NCBI GenBank assembly: GCA_024225875.1
Contig: JAAEMD010000536.1
Location: forward strand, 1-11,730
DNA: 11,730 bases
Reading direction: 5' to 3'
Source of the DNA: a bacterium
GTDB taxonomy: Bacteria; Margulisbacteria; Marinamargulisbacteria; JAAEMD01
The position numbers and the translations under genes are program-made. The notes under the pieces are model-generated. The model worked only from the letters and a program-made list of their open reading frames with translations. It had not been told where the DNA came from and did not search any database. This document shows, one piece after another, positions 1 to 7,671 of the stretch (positions are counted from its first letter, which is position 1; each line of letters starts with the position of its first letter).

Positions 1-684
1 AATAGCAGTCAAGGCTTCTTTTCTTATATATATATTTTTGTCCCCAATAATCGCAGCCATAGCCATTATAGTATTAGGGGACCGGACCAACTCTTTCTCC
101 AGCCATATAACAGAATATTCTCCTAATGACTGGATAGTACCGTTCCCTAAAATAATTTGTATTTCATTTCCGTGAAGTCCACCTTGTAAAAACAGCTTTG
201 ATCCGGCAAAAAGTATAATATCACTTAAAATAAACACCTCATTAATATCAAAATCTTTCCCTAAAACCCTGAAAGAATACTCATCAAAGATTTTTTGCAG
301 TTCATCCAAAGATATTTTCGAAATACCAAGGTTCAACAAATCTGTCTTAACTTTTATAAAAAACGAATTAACATCCTGCTCTGTAATATCGATATCAGGA
401 TCTATATCCAGTAAATTACGACAAAATGATACTTTTACCTGCTGCTCACCAGCATCACCCCAGGAGTTTTTTTGCTCCATAATATAATAATAAAGATAAC
501 AAAAGTATCTCAGGGACTCTATTAATTCATTTTCAATTTCTGCTTTAATCTCATTTAGGATCGAATCATTAATAAACAGGTTACTGGCAGATAAATAGCT
601 TTGAATCACTGGAAATTCTTTCCTGATTTCAGGGTCAAAGATGGCTTTTATAACTTCCTGCTTTGTTAGAGTTTTGTTGTGCAT
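1..684 (-). CDS. Unrecognised protein, 3' part beyond the window, last visible gene of the carA-purF-carB operon
   Basis: An open frame of 228 codons runs from an ATG at 684 to the window edge without a stop, so the gene is partial. It starts MHNKTLTKQEVIKAIFDPEI and reads as a soluble, mostly helical, acidic protein: residues about 40-70 are rich in E, L, Y and I (ELIESLRYFCYLYYYIMEQ), and about 100-140 carry regular Leu/Ile/Phe spacing. The visible end (MAMAAIIGDKNIYIRKEALT) could be the start of a HEAT-like helical repeat, but this is a guess. I see no catalytic motif, signal peptide or clear membrane helix. A weak purine-rich stretch (AGGCAGG) lies just before the ATG. It follows carB by 37 bases on the same strand with no terminator between, so it is probably co-transcribed. 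I do not recognise the family. The long open frame and codon use like carB make a real gene likely. Confidence 0.72.
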   Translation of the reverse strand, partial: MHNKTLTKQEVIKAIFDPEIRKEFPVIQSYLSASNLFINDSILNEIKAEIENELIESLRYFCYLYYYIMEQKNSWGDAGEQQVKVSFCRNLLDIDPDIDITEQDVNSFFIKVKTDLLNLGISKISLDELQKIFDEYSFRVLGKDFDINEVFILSDIILFAGSKLFLQGGLHGNEIQIILGNGTIQSLGEYSVIWLEKELVRSPNTIMAMAAIIGDKNIYIRKEALTAI

Positions 685-720
685 TAAGCCTGCCTGTTTT
701 ATCAAACACAGATTAAGTAC

Positions 721-3700
721 TTACTTATCCTGTAAAGCACTTACTTCTATCTTTCGTTTTATATATTTATCTACAGCATCAACAGTTGCCTTAGCTCCTG
801 AAACTGTAGTTACCACAGGGATATTGTGGCTCAGTGCCGCCTGCCTGATAATAATCTCATCTTTTAAAGGGTTCTTCCCGCTTGGTGTATTAATAACTAT
901 TTGAATATCCCCATTTTTTATATGATCAGCAACATGAGGCCGTCCTTCATCAATCTTGTTGATTTTACTGGCTTCTATTGAAGCTTTCTGTAATGCTCTG
1001 GCTGTACCTGCTGTAGCTATAATTTTGAACCCCATATTAGTTAGTTTTCTGGCAATAGGAACTACTTTATTTTTATCCTGGTCCTTAACACTAATAAAAA
1101 CAGTACCTTCACGGGGTATTAATTGTCCAGCACCTAACTGAGCTTTAACATAGGCCATACCAAAATCAGAATCAACACCCATAACTTCTCCGGTTGATTT
1201 CATTTCCGGTCCTAAAAGAATATCCACCCCAGGAAAGCGGCTAAAAGGAAAAACAGACTCCTTTACAGCTGTACACTTCATTTCAACTTCCTTCAGGCCA
1301 AGATCTTTAATTTTCCTGCCAAGAATAACTTTTGTAGCCATTTGAGCCCATGGAATATCAGTTGCTTTACTTACAAAAGGTACAGTACGAGAACCTCTGG
1401 GATTAACTTCCAGTATATAGACTACAGATCCCTTTATAGCGTACTGTATATTCATTAATCCTATAACCTTTAGTTCTCTGGCTAATTTATCAGTCATCTC
1501 TCGAATTTCATTTATTACTTCTCTGGCTAATGAATGAGGTGGGATAGCACAGGCCGAATCTCCAGAATGAATACCAGCCTCCTCAATATGTTCCATAATA
1601 CCAGCAATAACACAATCCTCTCCATCAGCAATAGCATCTACATCTACTTCAATCGCATCTTCCAGATACTTATCTATCAGTACCGGCCGTTCTGAAGAGA
1701 TATCAGCAGCATTTTTCATATAGTTTGCCAGCTCTATAGAATCGTAAACAATTTCCATTGAAGCCCCACCTAAAACATATGATGGCCTGACCAGAACTGG
1801 ATACCCAATCCTTTCTGCTATTCTTAACGACTCCTCAGAGTTTGCTGCTATACCATTATCAGGTTGTTTTAAACCAAGCTGATTTATTAATGCCCCAAAT
1901 CTTTCTCTGTCTTCAGCTCTATCAATACTATCTGACTGGGTACCAAGGATATTAACCCCTGATTTTTCCAGTGATTTAGATAAGTTCAGAGGGGTCTGTC
2001 CTCCAAACTGAACTATCACACCGAGTGGTTTTTCACGTTCATAAATATTAATTACATCTTCATACGTCAAGGGCTCAAAATATAACTTGTCAGAGATATC
2101 AAAATCCGTTGACACTGTCTCCGGATTGGAGTTTACCATAATACTTTCAAAACCTTCTTCTTTAACCGCAAATGATGCATGTACACAGCAGTAATCAAAC
2201 TCTATACCCTGACCTATTCTATTAGGTCCTCCACCCAGAATCATCACTTTTCTATTATCAGAAAGTCTGGATTCATCCTCTACCTCATAGGTTGAATAGT
2301 AATAAGGAGTATATGCTTCAAATTCAGCAGCACACGTATCCACAAGTTTATACACAGGTAAGACTTTATGCTTATTCCTGAACTGTCTTACAGAAATCTC
2401 ATCTGTAAAACCCATTAAATTTATAAGCTGTTTATCCGAAAAGCCCCATTTTTTTGCCTGGACCAGATAATCAACCTTTTCTTTCTCATCTGAAAAATCT
2501 ATTCCTTTGATTTCCACTGCAAAGTCCACCAGCTGCTTCATTTGATATAAAAACCAGAGATCAATTTTAGTATAACTAATTAATTTTTCAACAGTCATCC
2601 CCTGTTCCAGAGCATATTTTATATAGCGCAGCCTGTCAGGATTAGGGGTTGTCAGATTTTTAATCAAATCACTGTGATCTATATTATCAAGGTCATTATT
2701 ATAAAAACCAAAACCAAACTGCTTTGTTTCAAGAGACCTGATACCTTTTTGCAGGGCTTCTTTAAATGTTCTGCCAATAGACATTGCTTCTCCCACAGAT
2801 TTCATAGAAACACCAAGCTCTTTCCTGGTTTGTGGAAATTTATCAAAGTTAAATCTAGGTATCTTAACTACACAATAGTCCAAAACAGGTTCAAAACAGG
2901 CTGGCGTCTTTTTAGTTATATCATTACTCAATTCATCCAGCGTATAACCTACAGCTAACTTGGCAGCAAATTTTGCGATAGGAAATCCTGTGGCCTTGGA
3001 AGCCAGTGCTGAACTACGTGATACTCTAGGATTCATTTCTATTACAACCAGATCACCATTTTCAGGGTTAACAGCAAACTGAATATTTGAACCACCTGTT
3101 TCAACACCAATCTCTCTTATAATAGCAAGAGCCGCATCCCGCATTATCTGGTATTCATTATCAGTAAGCGTTTGAGCTGGAGCTACTGTTATAGAGTCTC
3201 CTGTATGAACCCCCATTGGATCCAGGTTCTCAATCGAACAAACTATAACAACATTATCATTTCTATCCCTCATAACCTCCAGCTCATATTCTTTCCATCC
3301 AATAATTGATTCTTCAATCAATATTTCAGAAATCATACTATGCCTTAAGCCGGAACCTGCTATTGTTTCCAGTTCATCCATATTATATATAATTCCCCCA
3401 CCAGTACCTCCAAGGGTAAAAGCAGGCCTCACAATTGCCGGAAAACCTATTCTCTGAATAATATTTTTTGCTTCACTAATAGAGTAAGCAACCTCTGAAT
3501 ACGGTAACCGCAAACCAAGTTTTTCCATAGCTTTTTTAAAAGAATCTCTTGTTTCCGCTTTTGCAATAACTTCAGGGCAGGCGCCAAGCATTTGAACATT
3601 ATACTTTTCCAGAATCCCCAGCTTATGCAAATCTATGGCCAGGTTTAGTGCTGTCTGGCCACCTACAGTAGGCAATACGGCATCAGGACGTTCCTTTTCA

Positions 3701-3933
3701 ATAATTTTACCTAAAATTTCAGGTGTAAGAGGTTCAATATAAGTTCTATCTGCCAAAGAAGGGTCTGTCATTATTGTAGCTGGATTGGAGTTTACCAGAA
3801 TAACAAAGTAACCTTCTTCTTTTAAAGCTTTACAGGCCTGAGTTCCTGAGTAATCAAACTCACAGGCCTGACCAATAATAATAGGCCCGGAACCTATAAG
3901 CAGTATTTTATTAATGTCCGTTCTTTTGGGCAT
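721..3933 (-). CDS. carB: Carbamoyl phosphate synthase large subunit
   Basis: Makes carbamoyl phosphate from bicarbonate, two ATP and ammonia channelled from CarA, for pyrimidine and arginine synthesis; cytosolic. The 1070 residues match the full family length. The first ATP-grasp half (about 1-400) has R129, R169 in IVRPAFTLGGTGGG, E215, and E299/N301/R303 at the same numbers as in the E. coli enzyme. An oligomerisation region spans about 400-550. The second ATP-grasp half (about 555-935) has R716 and E842/N844/R846. A methylglyoxal-synthase-like allosteric domain from about 943 to the end contains the IIATAGTA motif, the site that binds UMP, IMP or ornithine in relatives. One oddity: the usual LGGRAM of the second half reads LGGASM, so the common Arg is Ala724. 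The ATG at 3933 lies inside the end of purF (23-base overlap), which suggests coupled translation; a GAGGAAAA stretch lies somewhat far upstream. Confidence 0.98.
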   Translation of the reverse strand: MPKRTDINKILLIGSGPIIIGQACEFDYSGTQACKALKEEGYFVILVNSNPATIMTDPSLADRTYIEPLTPEILGKIIEKERPDAVLPTVGGQTALNLAIDLHKLGILEKYNVQMLGACPEVIAKAETRDSFKKAMEKLGLRLPYSEVAYSISEAKNIIQRIGFPAIVRPAFTLGGTGGGIIYNMDELETIAGSGLRHSMISEILIEESIIGWKEYELEVMRDRNDNVVIVCSIENLDPMGVHTGDSITVAPAQTLTDNEYQIMRDAALAIIREIGVETGGSNIQFAVNPENGDLVVIEMNPRVSRSSALASKATGFPIAKFAAKLAVGYTLDELSNDITKKTPACFEPVLDYCVVKIPRFNFDKFPQTRKELGVSMKSVGEAMSIGRTFKEALQKGIRSLETKQFGFGFYNNDLDNIDHSDLIKNLTTPNPDRLRYIKYALEQGMTVEKLISYTKIDLWFLYQMKQLVDFAVEIKGIDFSDEKEKVDYLVQAKKWGFSDKQLINLMGFTDEISVRQFRNKHKVLPVYKLVDTCAAEFEAYTPYYYSTYEVEDESRLSDNRKVMILGGGPNRIGQGIEFDYCCVHASFAVKEEGFESIMVNSNPETVSTDFDISDKLYFEPLTYEDVINIYEREKPLGVIVQFGGQTPLNLSKSLEKSGVNILGTQSDSIDRAEDRERFGALINQLGLKQPDNGIAANSEESLRIAERIGYPVLVRPSYVLGGASMEIVYDSIELANYMKNAADISSERPVLIDKYLEDAIEVDVDAIADGEDCVIAGIMEHIEEAGIHSGDSACAIPPHSLAREVINEIREMTDKLARELKVIGLMNIQYAIKGSVVYILEVNPRGSRTVPFVSKATDIPWAQMATKVILGRKIKDLGLKEVEMKCTAVKESVFPFSRFPGVDILLGPEMKSTGEVMGVDSDFGMAYVKAQLGAGQLIPREGTVFISVKDQDKNKVVPIARKLTNMGFKIIATAGTARALQKASIEASKINKIDEGRPHVADHIKNGDIQIVINTPSGKNPLKDEIIIRQAALSHNIPVVTTVSGAKATVDAVDKYIKRKIEVSALQDK

Positions 3934-5326
3934 ATAACTTTATTTTCCTCGACTCAAAACTATACTTACCTTTATTTTTTACCTTAACAGGGTATTTACC
4001 ATTAAAACAGGCTGCACAATATAAACTGGCCTTACAGGAAACTGATTCTAACATACCATCTATACTTAAATAACCCAGTGTATCTGCTCCAACAAATTCC
4101 CTGATTTCATCTATACTTTTACTGGCAGCAATTAACTGCTCCCTTTTAGGGGTATCAATTCCAAAATGGCAGGGATAATTTACAGGTGGCGATGAAATAC
4201 GCAAATGAACTTCTCTGGCCCCTGCTTTTCTAATAGCCTGCACTCTACGCTTACAGGTAGTGCCTCTTACTATTGAATCGTCAACCACAACTACCCTTTT
4301 ACCATCCAGAACACTTTTAATAGGATTCAGCTTGATTTTTACACCAAGATCTCTAATCTGCTGACTTGGTTGAATAAATGTTCTGCCTACATAATGATTT
4401 CTGGTCATACCAAACTCAAAAGGAATCTCTGATTCTTCCGCATAACCTAAAGCTGCACTATTACCTGAATCAGGTATAGACATTACAATATCAGCATCAA
4501 CAGGATACTCTCTTGCCAGCCGCTTACCGAATTCTTTACGCACATTATGAACCGACTCACCAAAAACTAAACTATCCGGCCTTGAAAAATAAACATGTTC
4601 AAAAACACAAAAAGATGGTTTGGTCTTAACAGTATTCTGATAAGACTTCAAACCAGCTGTCTTATCAATAAAAAGTATCTCCCCAGGCTCAATATCTCGA
4701 ATATATTCTGCACCTATAAGGTCCAGAGCACAGGTTTCCGAACAAACTATAAAGCCATCGCCCAGTTTCCCTAAAACCAGAGGCCTGAAGCCATGAGGAT
4801 CTCTTGCTGCCATAAGATATTCTTTACCAAGAACAACCAGTGAATAGGCGCCCTGTATATTTGCCAGTGTTTCCTTCATAGCATCAATAACAGATAACTT
4901 TCTTGATCTGGATACCATATGAAGAATAACTTCAGAATCTACCGTTGATTGAAATAAAGCACCCTCTGATATCAATGTCTTATATAAATCGTAAGCATTT
5001 GTCAGGTTCCCGTTATGTGCAATTGCTATTTTACCTTTTGAAGTCCTGGAGTAAAGAGGCTGTATATTATTTATATTACTTGAACCGGTAGTTGAGTAAC
5101 GAACATGGCCTATTGCTGTATTTCCTTTTAAATAACTAAGTTTTTCCGAATTATAAATATCAGAAACCAGCCCCATATCTTTTACAACATACATATTCTT
5201 ACCATCAAAAGAAACTATTCCCGCACTCTCCTGTCCCCTGTGCTGTAGAGCATACAAGCCTAAATAACATAATTTACCAGCATCATCACAGTTAAAGGCT
5301 CCAAAAACTCCACACTCTTCTCTCAT
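3911..5326 (-). CDS. purF: Amidophosphoribosyltransferase (PurF), Fe-S type
   Basis: First step of purine synthesis: PRPP plus glutamine gives 5-phosphoribosylamine. Numbering from the chosen ATG, the short propeptide MREE precedes Cys5, the Ntn-hydrolase nucleophile exposed after cleavage (CGVFGAF). The glutaminase half has QHRGQES, GHVRYSTTG and AHNGNL. The transferase half has the PRPP loop VVVVDDSIVRGTT at about 345-357. Cys240, Cys386, Cys437 and Cys440 (the last pair as CAAC) correspond to the four ligands of the [4Fe-4S] cluster in Bacillus subtilis PurF, so this should be the oxygen-sensitive, propeptide-bearing class. The ATG at 5326 is preferred over the one at 5332 because AAGGA (5334-5338) is 7 bases from the former but only 1 base from the latter; the choice changes only two residues. 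It lies between carA (10-base gap) and carB (23-base overlap), an unusual site for a purine gene. Confidence 0.97.
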   Translation of the reverse strand: MREECGVFGAFNCDDAGKLCYLGLYALQHRGQESAGIVSFDGKNMYVVKDMGLVSDIYNSEKLSYLKGNTAIGHVRYSTTGSSNINNIQPLYSRTSKGKIAIAHNGNLTNAYDLYKTLISEGALFQSTVDSEVILHMVSRSRKLSVIDAMKETLANIQGAYSLVVLGKEYLMAARDPHGFRPLVLGKLGDGFIVCSETCALDLIGAEYIRDIEPGEILFIDKTAGLKSYQNTVKTKPSFCVFEHVYFSRPDSLVFGESVHNVRKEFGKRLAREYPVDADIVMSIPDSGNSAALGYAEESEIPFEFGMTRNHYVGRTFIQPSQQIRDLGVKIKLNPIKSVLDGKRVVVVDDSIVRGTTCKRRVQAIRKAGAREVHLRISSPPVNYPCHFGIDTPKREQLIAASKSIDEIREFVGADTLGYLSIDGMLESVSCKASLYCAACFNGKYPVKVKNKGKYSFESRKIKLYAQKNGH

Positions 5327-5333
5327 CACCATA

Positions 5334-5338
5334 TCCTT
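5334..5338 (-). promoter_or_regulatory. Ribosome binding site of purF
   Basis: AAGGA on the minus strand overlaps the TAA stop of carA. Its spacing selects the second of two in-frame ATG codons (5326 rather than 5332). The overlap with the carA stop suggests that ribosomes ending on carA help start purF. Confidence 0.6.
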
Positions 5339-6440
5339 AATATATTTTTTTCTTTCTATGCTGCCTCATTAAATCTATAAAGTTCTTAAACAGGTACCTG
5401 GAATCATTTGGCCCGGGTGCAGCTTCCGGATGATACTGAACAGAAAAAGCAGGATATTTTTTATGTTTAAATCCCTCTACAGTATTATCATTTAAATTTA
5501 TATGTGTAACTTCAACATCATCCATACTCAAAGATTCCAGATCAACACCAAACCCATGATTCTGAGAAGTAATTTCAACTTTGCCTGTCTCAAGATTTTT
5601 TACCGGATGATTAGCTCCATGATGGCCAAAAGCCAGCTTAAAAGTCCTGCCACCTAAAGCTAATGCTAATAACTGGTTACCTAAACAGATACCAAAGACT
5701 GGAATTTTGCCAATTAATGCTTTAATAGTTTGAACAACGTTATTAACAGGTTCAGGATCTCCTGGCCCGTTGGAAATAAAAACCCCGTCAAATTTACCTG
5801 ATAAAATATCTTCTGCACTGGTACCAGCAGGAAAAACAGTACAGAAGCAGTGATTAGTCGTCATCTGCCTTAATATATTATATTTAACGCCACAATCTAT
5901 AACAGCCACCCTGAACTCTTCCTCTTGAGGTTTTTCCCAGTCATACTGCTCACTACAAGTAACATGTTGAACCAGATTTTGACCTTTCATACCCTGGGAA
6001 GACGCTACTTTTTGTATCAAAACAGAAATATCTTCTTCCGAAGTAGTTAATAAAGCTTTCTGGGAACCTTTATCCCTGATAAAACGTGTTATTGCCCTGG
6101 TATCAAACCCCTCTACACCTAAAATATTATTTTCCTCAAGATATTTCTTAAGGCTTTTTTTTGATCTCCAGTTGCTGGGAAAGTTAATATATTCTTTAAC
6201 AAGAAACGCTCGAAGAAAAACAGATCCAGACTCTATATCCTGTTCATTGATCCCGTAACTACCTATTAAAGGGTATGTCATTAAAACTATCTGTCCAGAA
6301 TATGAAGGATCTGTTAAAACTTCCTGGTAACCTGATAAAGCCGTGTTAAATATAACTTCGCCATAACGGTCATCTGCCATCGCAAAAACATTTCCATAAA
6401 AAACAGTCCCATCTTCAAAGACCAGTCTTGCTTTTATCAC
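5337..6440 (-). CDS. carA: Carbamoyl phosphate synthase small (glutaminase) subunit
   Basis: Class I glutamine amidotransferase subunit that hydrolyses glutamine and passes ammonia to CarB. The 367 residues are normal length. The N-terminal CPSase domain (about 1-150) has the LSGYQEVLTDPSY and EGFDTRAITR motifs. The C-terminal glutaminase domain (about 175-360) has ISNGPGDPEPV, nucleophile Cys252 in FGICLGNQ, and His337/Glu339 in QYHPEAAPGP, so the catalytic triad is complete. The start is GTG at 6440 with GGAG 5 bases upstream (6446-6449). An ATG 9 bases further upstream is out of frame and stops after four codons (ATG GAG TTC AGG TGA). It is first in the minus-strand operon with purF, carB and the unknown gene. 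The divergent upstream region holds a candidate promoter; I saw no convincing PyrR site or purine riboswitch there. Confidence 0.98.
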   Translation of the reverse strand: MIKARLVFEDGTVFYGNVFAMADDRYGEVIFNTALSGYQEVLTDPSYSGQIVLMTYPLIGSYGINEQDIESGSVFLRAFLVKEYINFPSNWRSKKSLKKYLEENNILGVEGFDTRAITRFIRDKGSQKALLTTSEEDISVLIQKVASSQGMKGQNLVQHVTCSEQYDWEKPQEEEFRVAVIDCGVKYNILRQMTTNHCFCTVFPAGTSAEDILSGKFDGVFISNGPGDPEPVNNVVQTIKALIGKIPVFGICLGNQLLALALGGRTFKLAFGHHGANHPVKNLETGKVEITSQNHGFGVDLESLSMDDVEVTHINLNDNTVEGFKHKKYPAFSVQYHPEAAPGPNDSRYLFKNFIDLMRQHRKKKIY

Positions 6441-6481
6441 CTGAACTCCATTAAAAAATTTTTATTAATTCTGTGTTTTTG

Positions 6482-6510
6482 ATTGTAAAGCCTAAGTATC
6501 CTATCATGAA
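6482..6510 (-). promoter_or_regulatory. Candidate promoter of the carA-purF-carB operon
   Basis: On the minus strand, TTCATG (6505-6510, three of six matches to TTGACA) and TACAAT (6482-6487, five of six matches to TATAAT) are 17 bases apart. Transcription would start about 35 bases before the carA GTG, leaving a short leader with room for the GGAG site but not for a large riboswitch. Good spacing and position, but the region is AT-rich and the -35 is weak. Confidence 0.38.
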
Positions 6511-6811
6511 TGATTATTTCAAAAAAGATACTTTTAAAAAAATATTACCCGGCAGGAGCATCTCCTTAAGTTATCAAAAAAAATTCCCGACCGGACATAT
6601 ATATTCAACAAAAAATGCAGTCCACAAAAGTATTACACCAAAAAGGTGGCCCAACTCAAAAACACACCTGGCAGTCAGCAGAAACTTATAATTTCATTTT
6701 GATTTTTCTAAGAATCCGAAGGGTATGTAATCATATCCCAGCCGGTAAAGCTATCTATTACAGATTAATAAACACATATAGCTGATACAAATTGAACTGT
6801 CAGAACTAAAC

Positions 6812-6857
6812 AACTTAGAACTTAGAACTTAATAACTTAGAACTTAATAACTTAGAA
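6812..6857. repeat. Short tandem repeat, AACTTAG / AACTTAAT units
   Basis: Six consecutive units alternate between 7 and 8 bases: AACTTAG, AACTTAG, AACTTAAT, AACTTAG, AACTTAAT, AACTTAG, then a decayed AAATTTG. Seen as 15-base units (AACTTAGAACTTAAT) there are two perfect copies plus partial ones. It is noncoding and lies between the divergent carA and membrane-protein genes, outside both candidate promoters. Replication slippage is the simplest origin; a protein-binding role is possible but unsupported. Confidence 0.85.
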
Positions 6858-6922
6858 ATTTGAAAACTTATGTGTCGGACATTTTACTTTGGAACAGCTA
6901 TAATATATCAAACATCTATGTT

Positions 6923-6951
6923 TTGTGGTATTATTTAAACTAAAATATAAA
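6923..6951 (+). promoter_or_regulatory. Candidate promoter of the membrane-protein / DUF2779 pair
   Basis: TTGTGG (6923-6928) and TATAAA (6946-6951) are 17 bases apart. Transcription would start near 6958, just before the GGAG site at 6966-6969, giving a leader of about 20 bases to the ATG at 6979. Position and spacing are good; the match is only moderate in AT-rich DNA. Confidence 0.45.
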
Positions 6952-6978
6952 TGCTCTAGCTATACGGAGAATAACAAA

Positions 6979-7647
6979 ATGAAATACAAAAACACTATAT
7001 TAAGCATACTATTTCTGATATTCAGCATATTTGTTATTGCCCTTTATTATATTTTTTTTCCCAGCACCGGAGATTCTATAAATGCATTTATTAAAAACGT
7101 TTTACTTTATTTAATATTTATCGGAATATTTACAATGCTCAGAACCCTGAAACACATCAGCAGCAATCTTTCTTTGTTCTCCCAGAACAATTTATACAGA
7201 TTAACTAAATCACAAGAACCAGTTCTCATTAGATTAAAAACAAGAAATATAGTCACACACAGCAATAGAACAGGAAAGGTAATAGATTTTATAAATGCAG
7301 GGGATGCTGTGCGTAATATAAACATAATACCTCATAATAAAGCTCTGTATAAAATAATTGTTAATGCTCACTACGAGGCAAAAACATTAAGTATGGATAA
7401 GTCAGGAAATAACATAGTTAAAATGCCTGGTAAAATGTTAGGAAAAAACTGGGAAGGTCGTCTATCAATACAAAAATTATCAGATATCTTTCAAACAAAT
7501 GAAAAGGTCTACTTTACGATAGAATATACTAATATAATGGGGCAGGATCAACATAAGCATTATTGTTATTCTGAAATACAGGCTAATTTTTCTGAGGTTG
7601 ATCTATCTGAGATGGAAAAGCAAAAAAGCAAAAAAGCAAAAAAATAA
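6979..7647 (+). CDS. Two-helix membrane protein with soluble C-terminal domain, function unknown
   Basis: 222 residues from the ATG at 6979, chosen because GGAG lies 9 bases upstream; an in-frame GTG at 6925 would add 18 polar residues without a site. Two membrane segments are clear: about 5-27 (ILSILFLIFSIFVIALYYIFF) and about 36-54 (FIKNVLLYLIFIGIFTML). Residues 60 to about 205 form a soluble domain of alternating polar and apolar stretches, including FINAGDAVRNINIIP and YFTIEYTNIMG. This resembles, by eye only, the N-x-G-x-A-x-N-I pattern of beta-sandwich domains in many bacterial two-helix hypothetical proteins. The tail is strongly basic (MEKQKSKKAKK) and encoded by a short tandem repeat. 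There is no signal peptidase site or enzyme motif. It precedes the DUF2779 nuclease by 24 bases on the same strand, so the two may work together; I do not recognise the family. Confidence 0.75.
   Translation: MKYKNTILSILFLIFSIFVIALYYIFFPSTGDSINAFIKNVLLYLIFIGIFTMLRTLKHISSNLSLFSQNNLYRLTKSQEPVLIRLKTRNIVTHSNRTGKVIDFINAGDAVRNINIIPHNKALYKIIVNAHYEAKTLSMDKSGNNIVKMPGKMLGKNWEGRLSIQKLSDIFQTNEKVYFTIEYTNIMGQDQHKHYCYSEIQANFSEVDLSEMEKQKSKKAKK
7620..7643 (+). repeat. Three perfect tandem copies of GCAAAAAA at the 3' end of the membrane-protein gene
   Basis: An 8-base unit repeated three times directly before the stop. Because 8 is not a multiple of 3, the copies are read in different frames and give the basic tail KQKSKKAKK. 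Gain or loss of a copy, or slippage in the A runs, would change the C terminus. A -1 shift would reach a stop within six codons, so it would not fuse this gene to the next one. Confidence 0.8.
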
Positions 7648-7671
7648 ATAAACAGCAAGATTAATAAGACC

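Larger units (their letters stand above)
6441..6978. other. Divergent intergenic region between carA and the membrane-protein gene
   Basis: About 540 bases without a convincing gene. It contains a candidate minus-strand promoter near 6482-6510, short weak hairpins at about 6554-6566 (AGGAG-CAT-CTCCT) and 6637-6649 (CACC-AAAAA-GGTG), the tandem repeat at 6812-6857, a possible insertion-element end at about 6871-6898, and a candidate plus-strand promoter at 6923-6951. A 72-codon plus-strand frame at 6473-6691 has no ribosome binding site and no recognisable protein character. Neither hairpin is followed directly by a T run, so I call no attenuator. Confidence 0.6.

Noticed and set aside
2674..2958. 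94-codon plus-strand open frame inside carB, and similar frames opposite purF, carB, zupT and the propeller gene
   Set aside because: They lie antisense to, or in other frames of, well-supported genes and show no independent protein features.
6530..6600. Possible attenuator or riboswitch in the carA leader (AGGAG-ATG-CTCCT stem followed by a T run on the minus strand)
   Set aside because: The T run starts more than ten bases after the stem, the flanking GC pieces do not pair, and no PyrR, purine or PRPP riboswitch core was found. It also lies upstream of the best promoter.
6473..6691. 72-codon plus-strand open frame upstream of carA
   Set aside because: No ribosome binding site, a poor start, overlap with the candidate carA promoter, and a sequence without domain character; likely chance in the spacer.
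6925..6978. GTG start for the membrane protein, adding 18 residues
   Set aside because: It lies within the candidate promoter and lacks a ribosome binding site, whereas the ATG at 6979 has GGAG at good distance.
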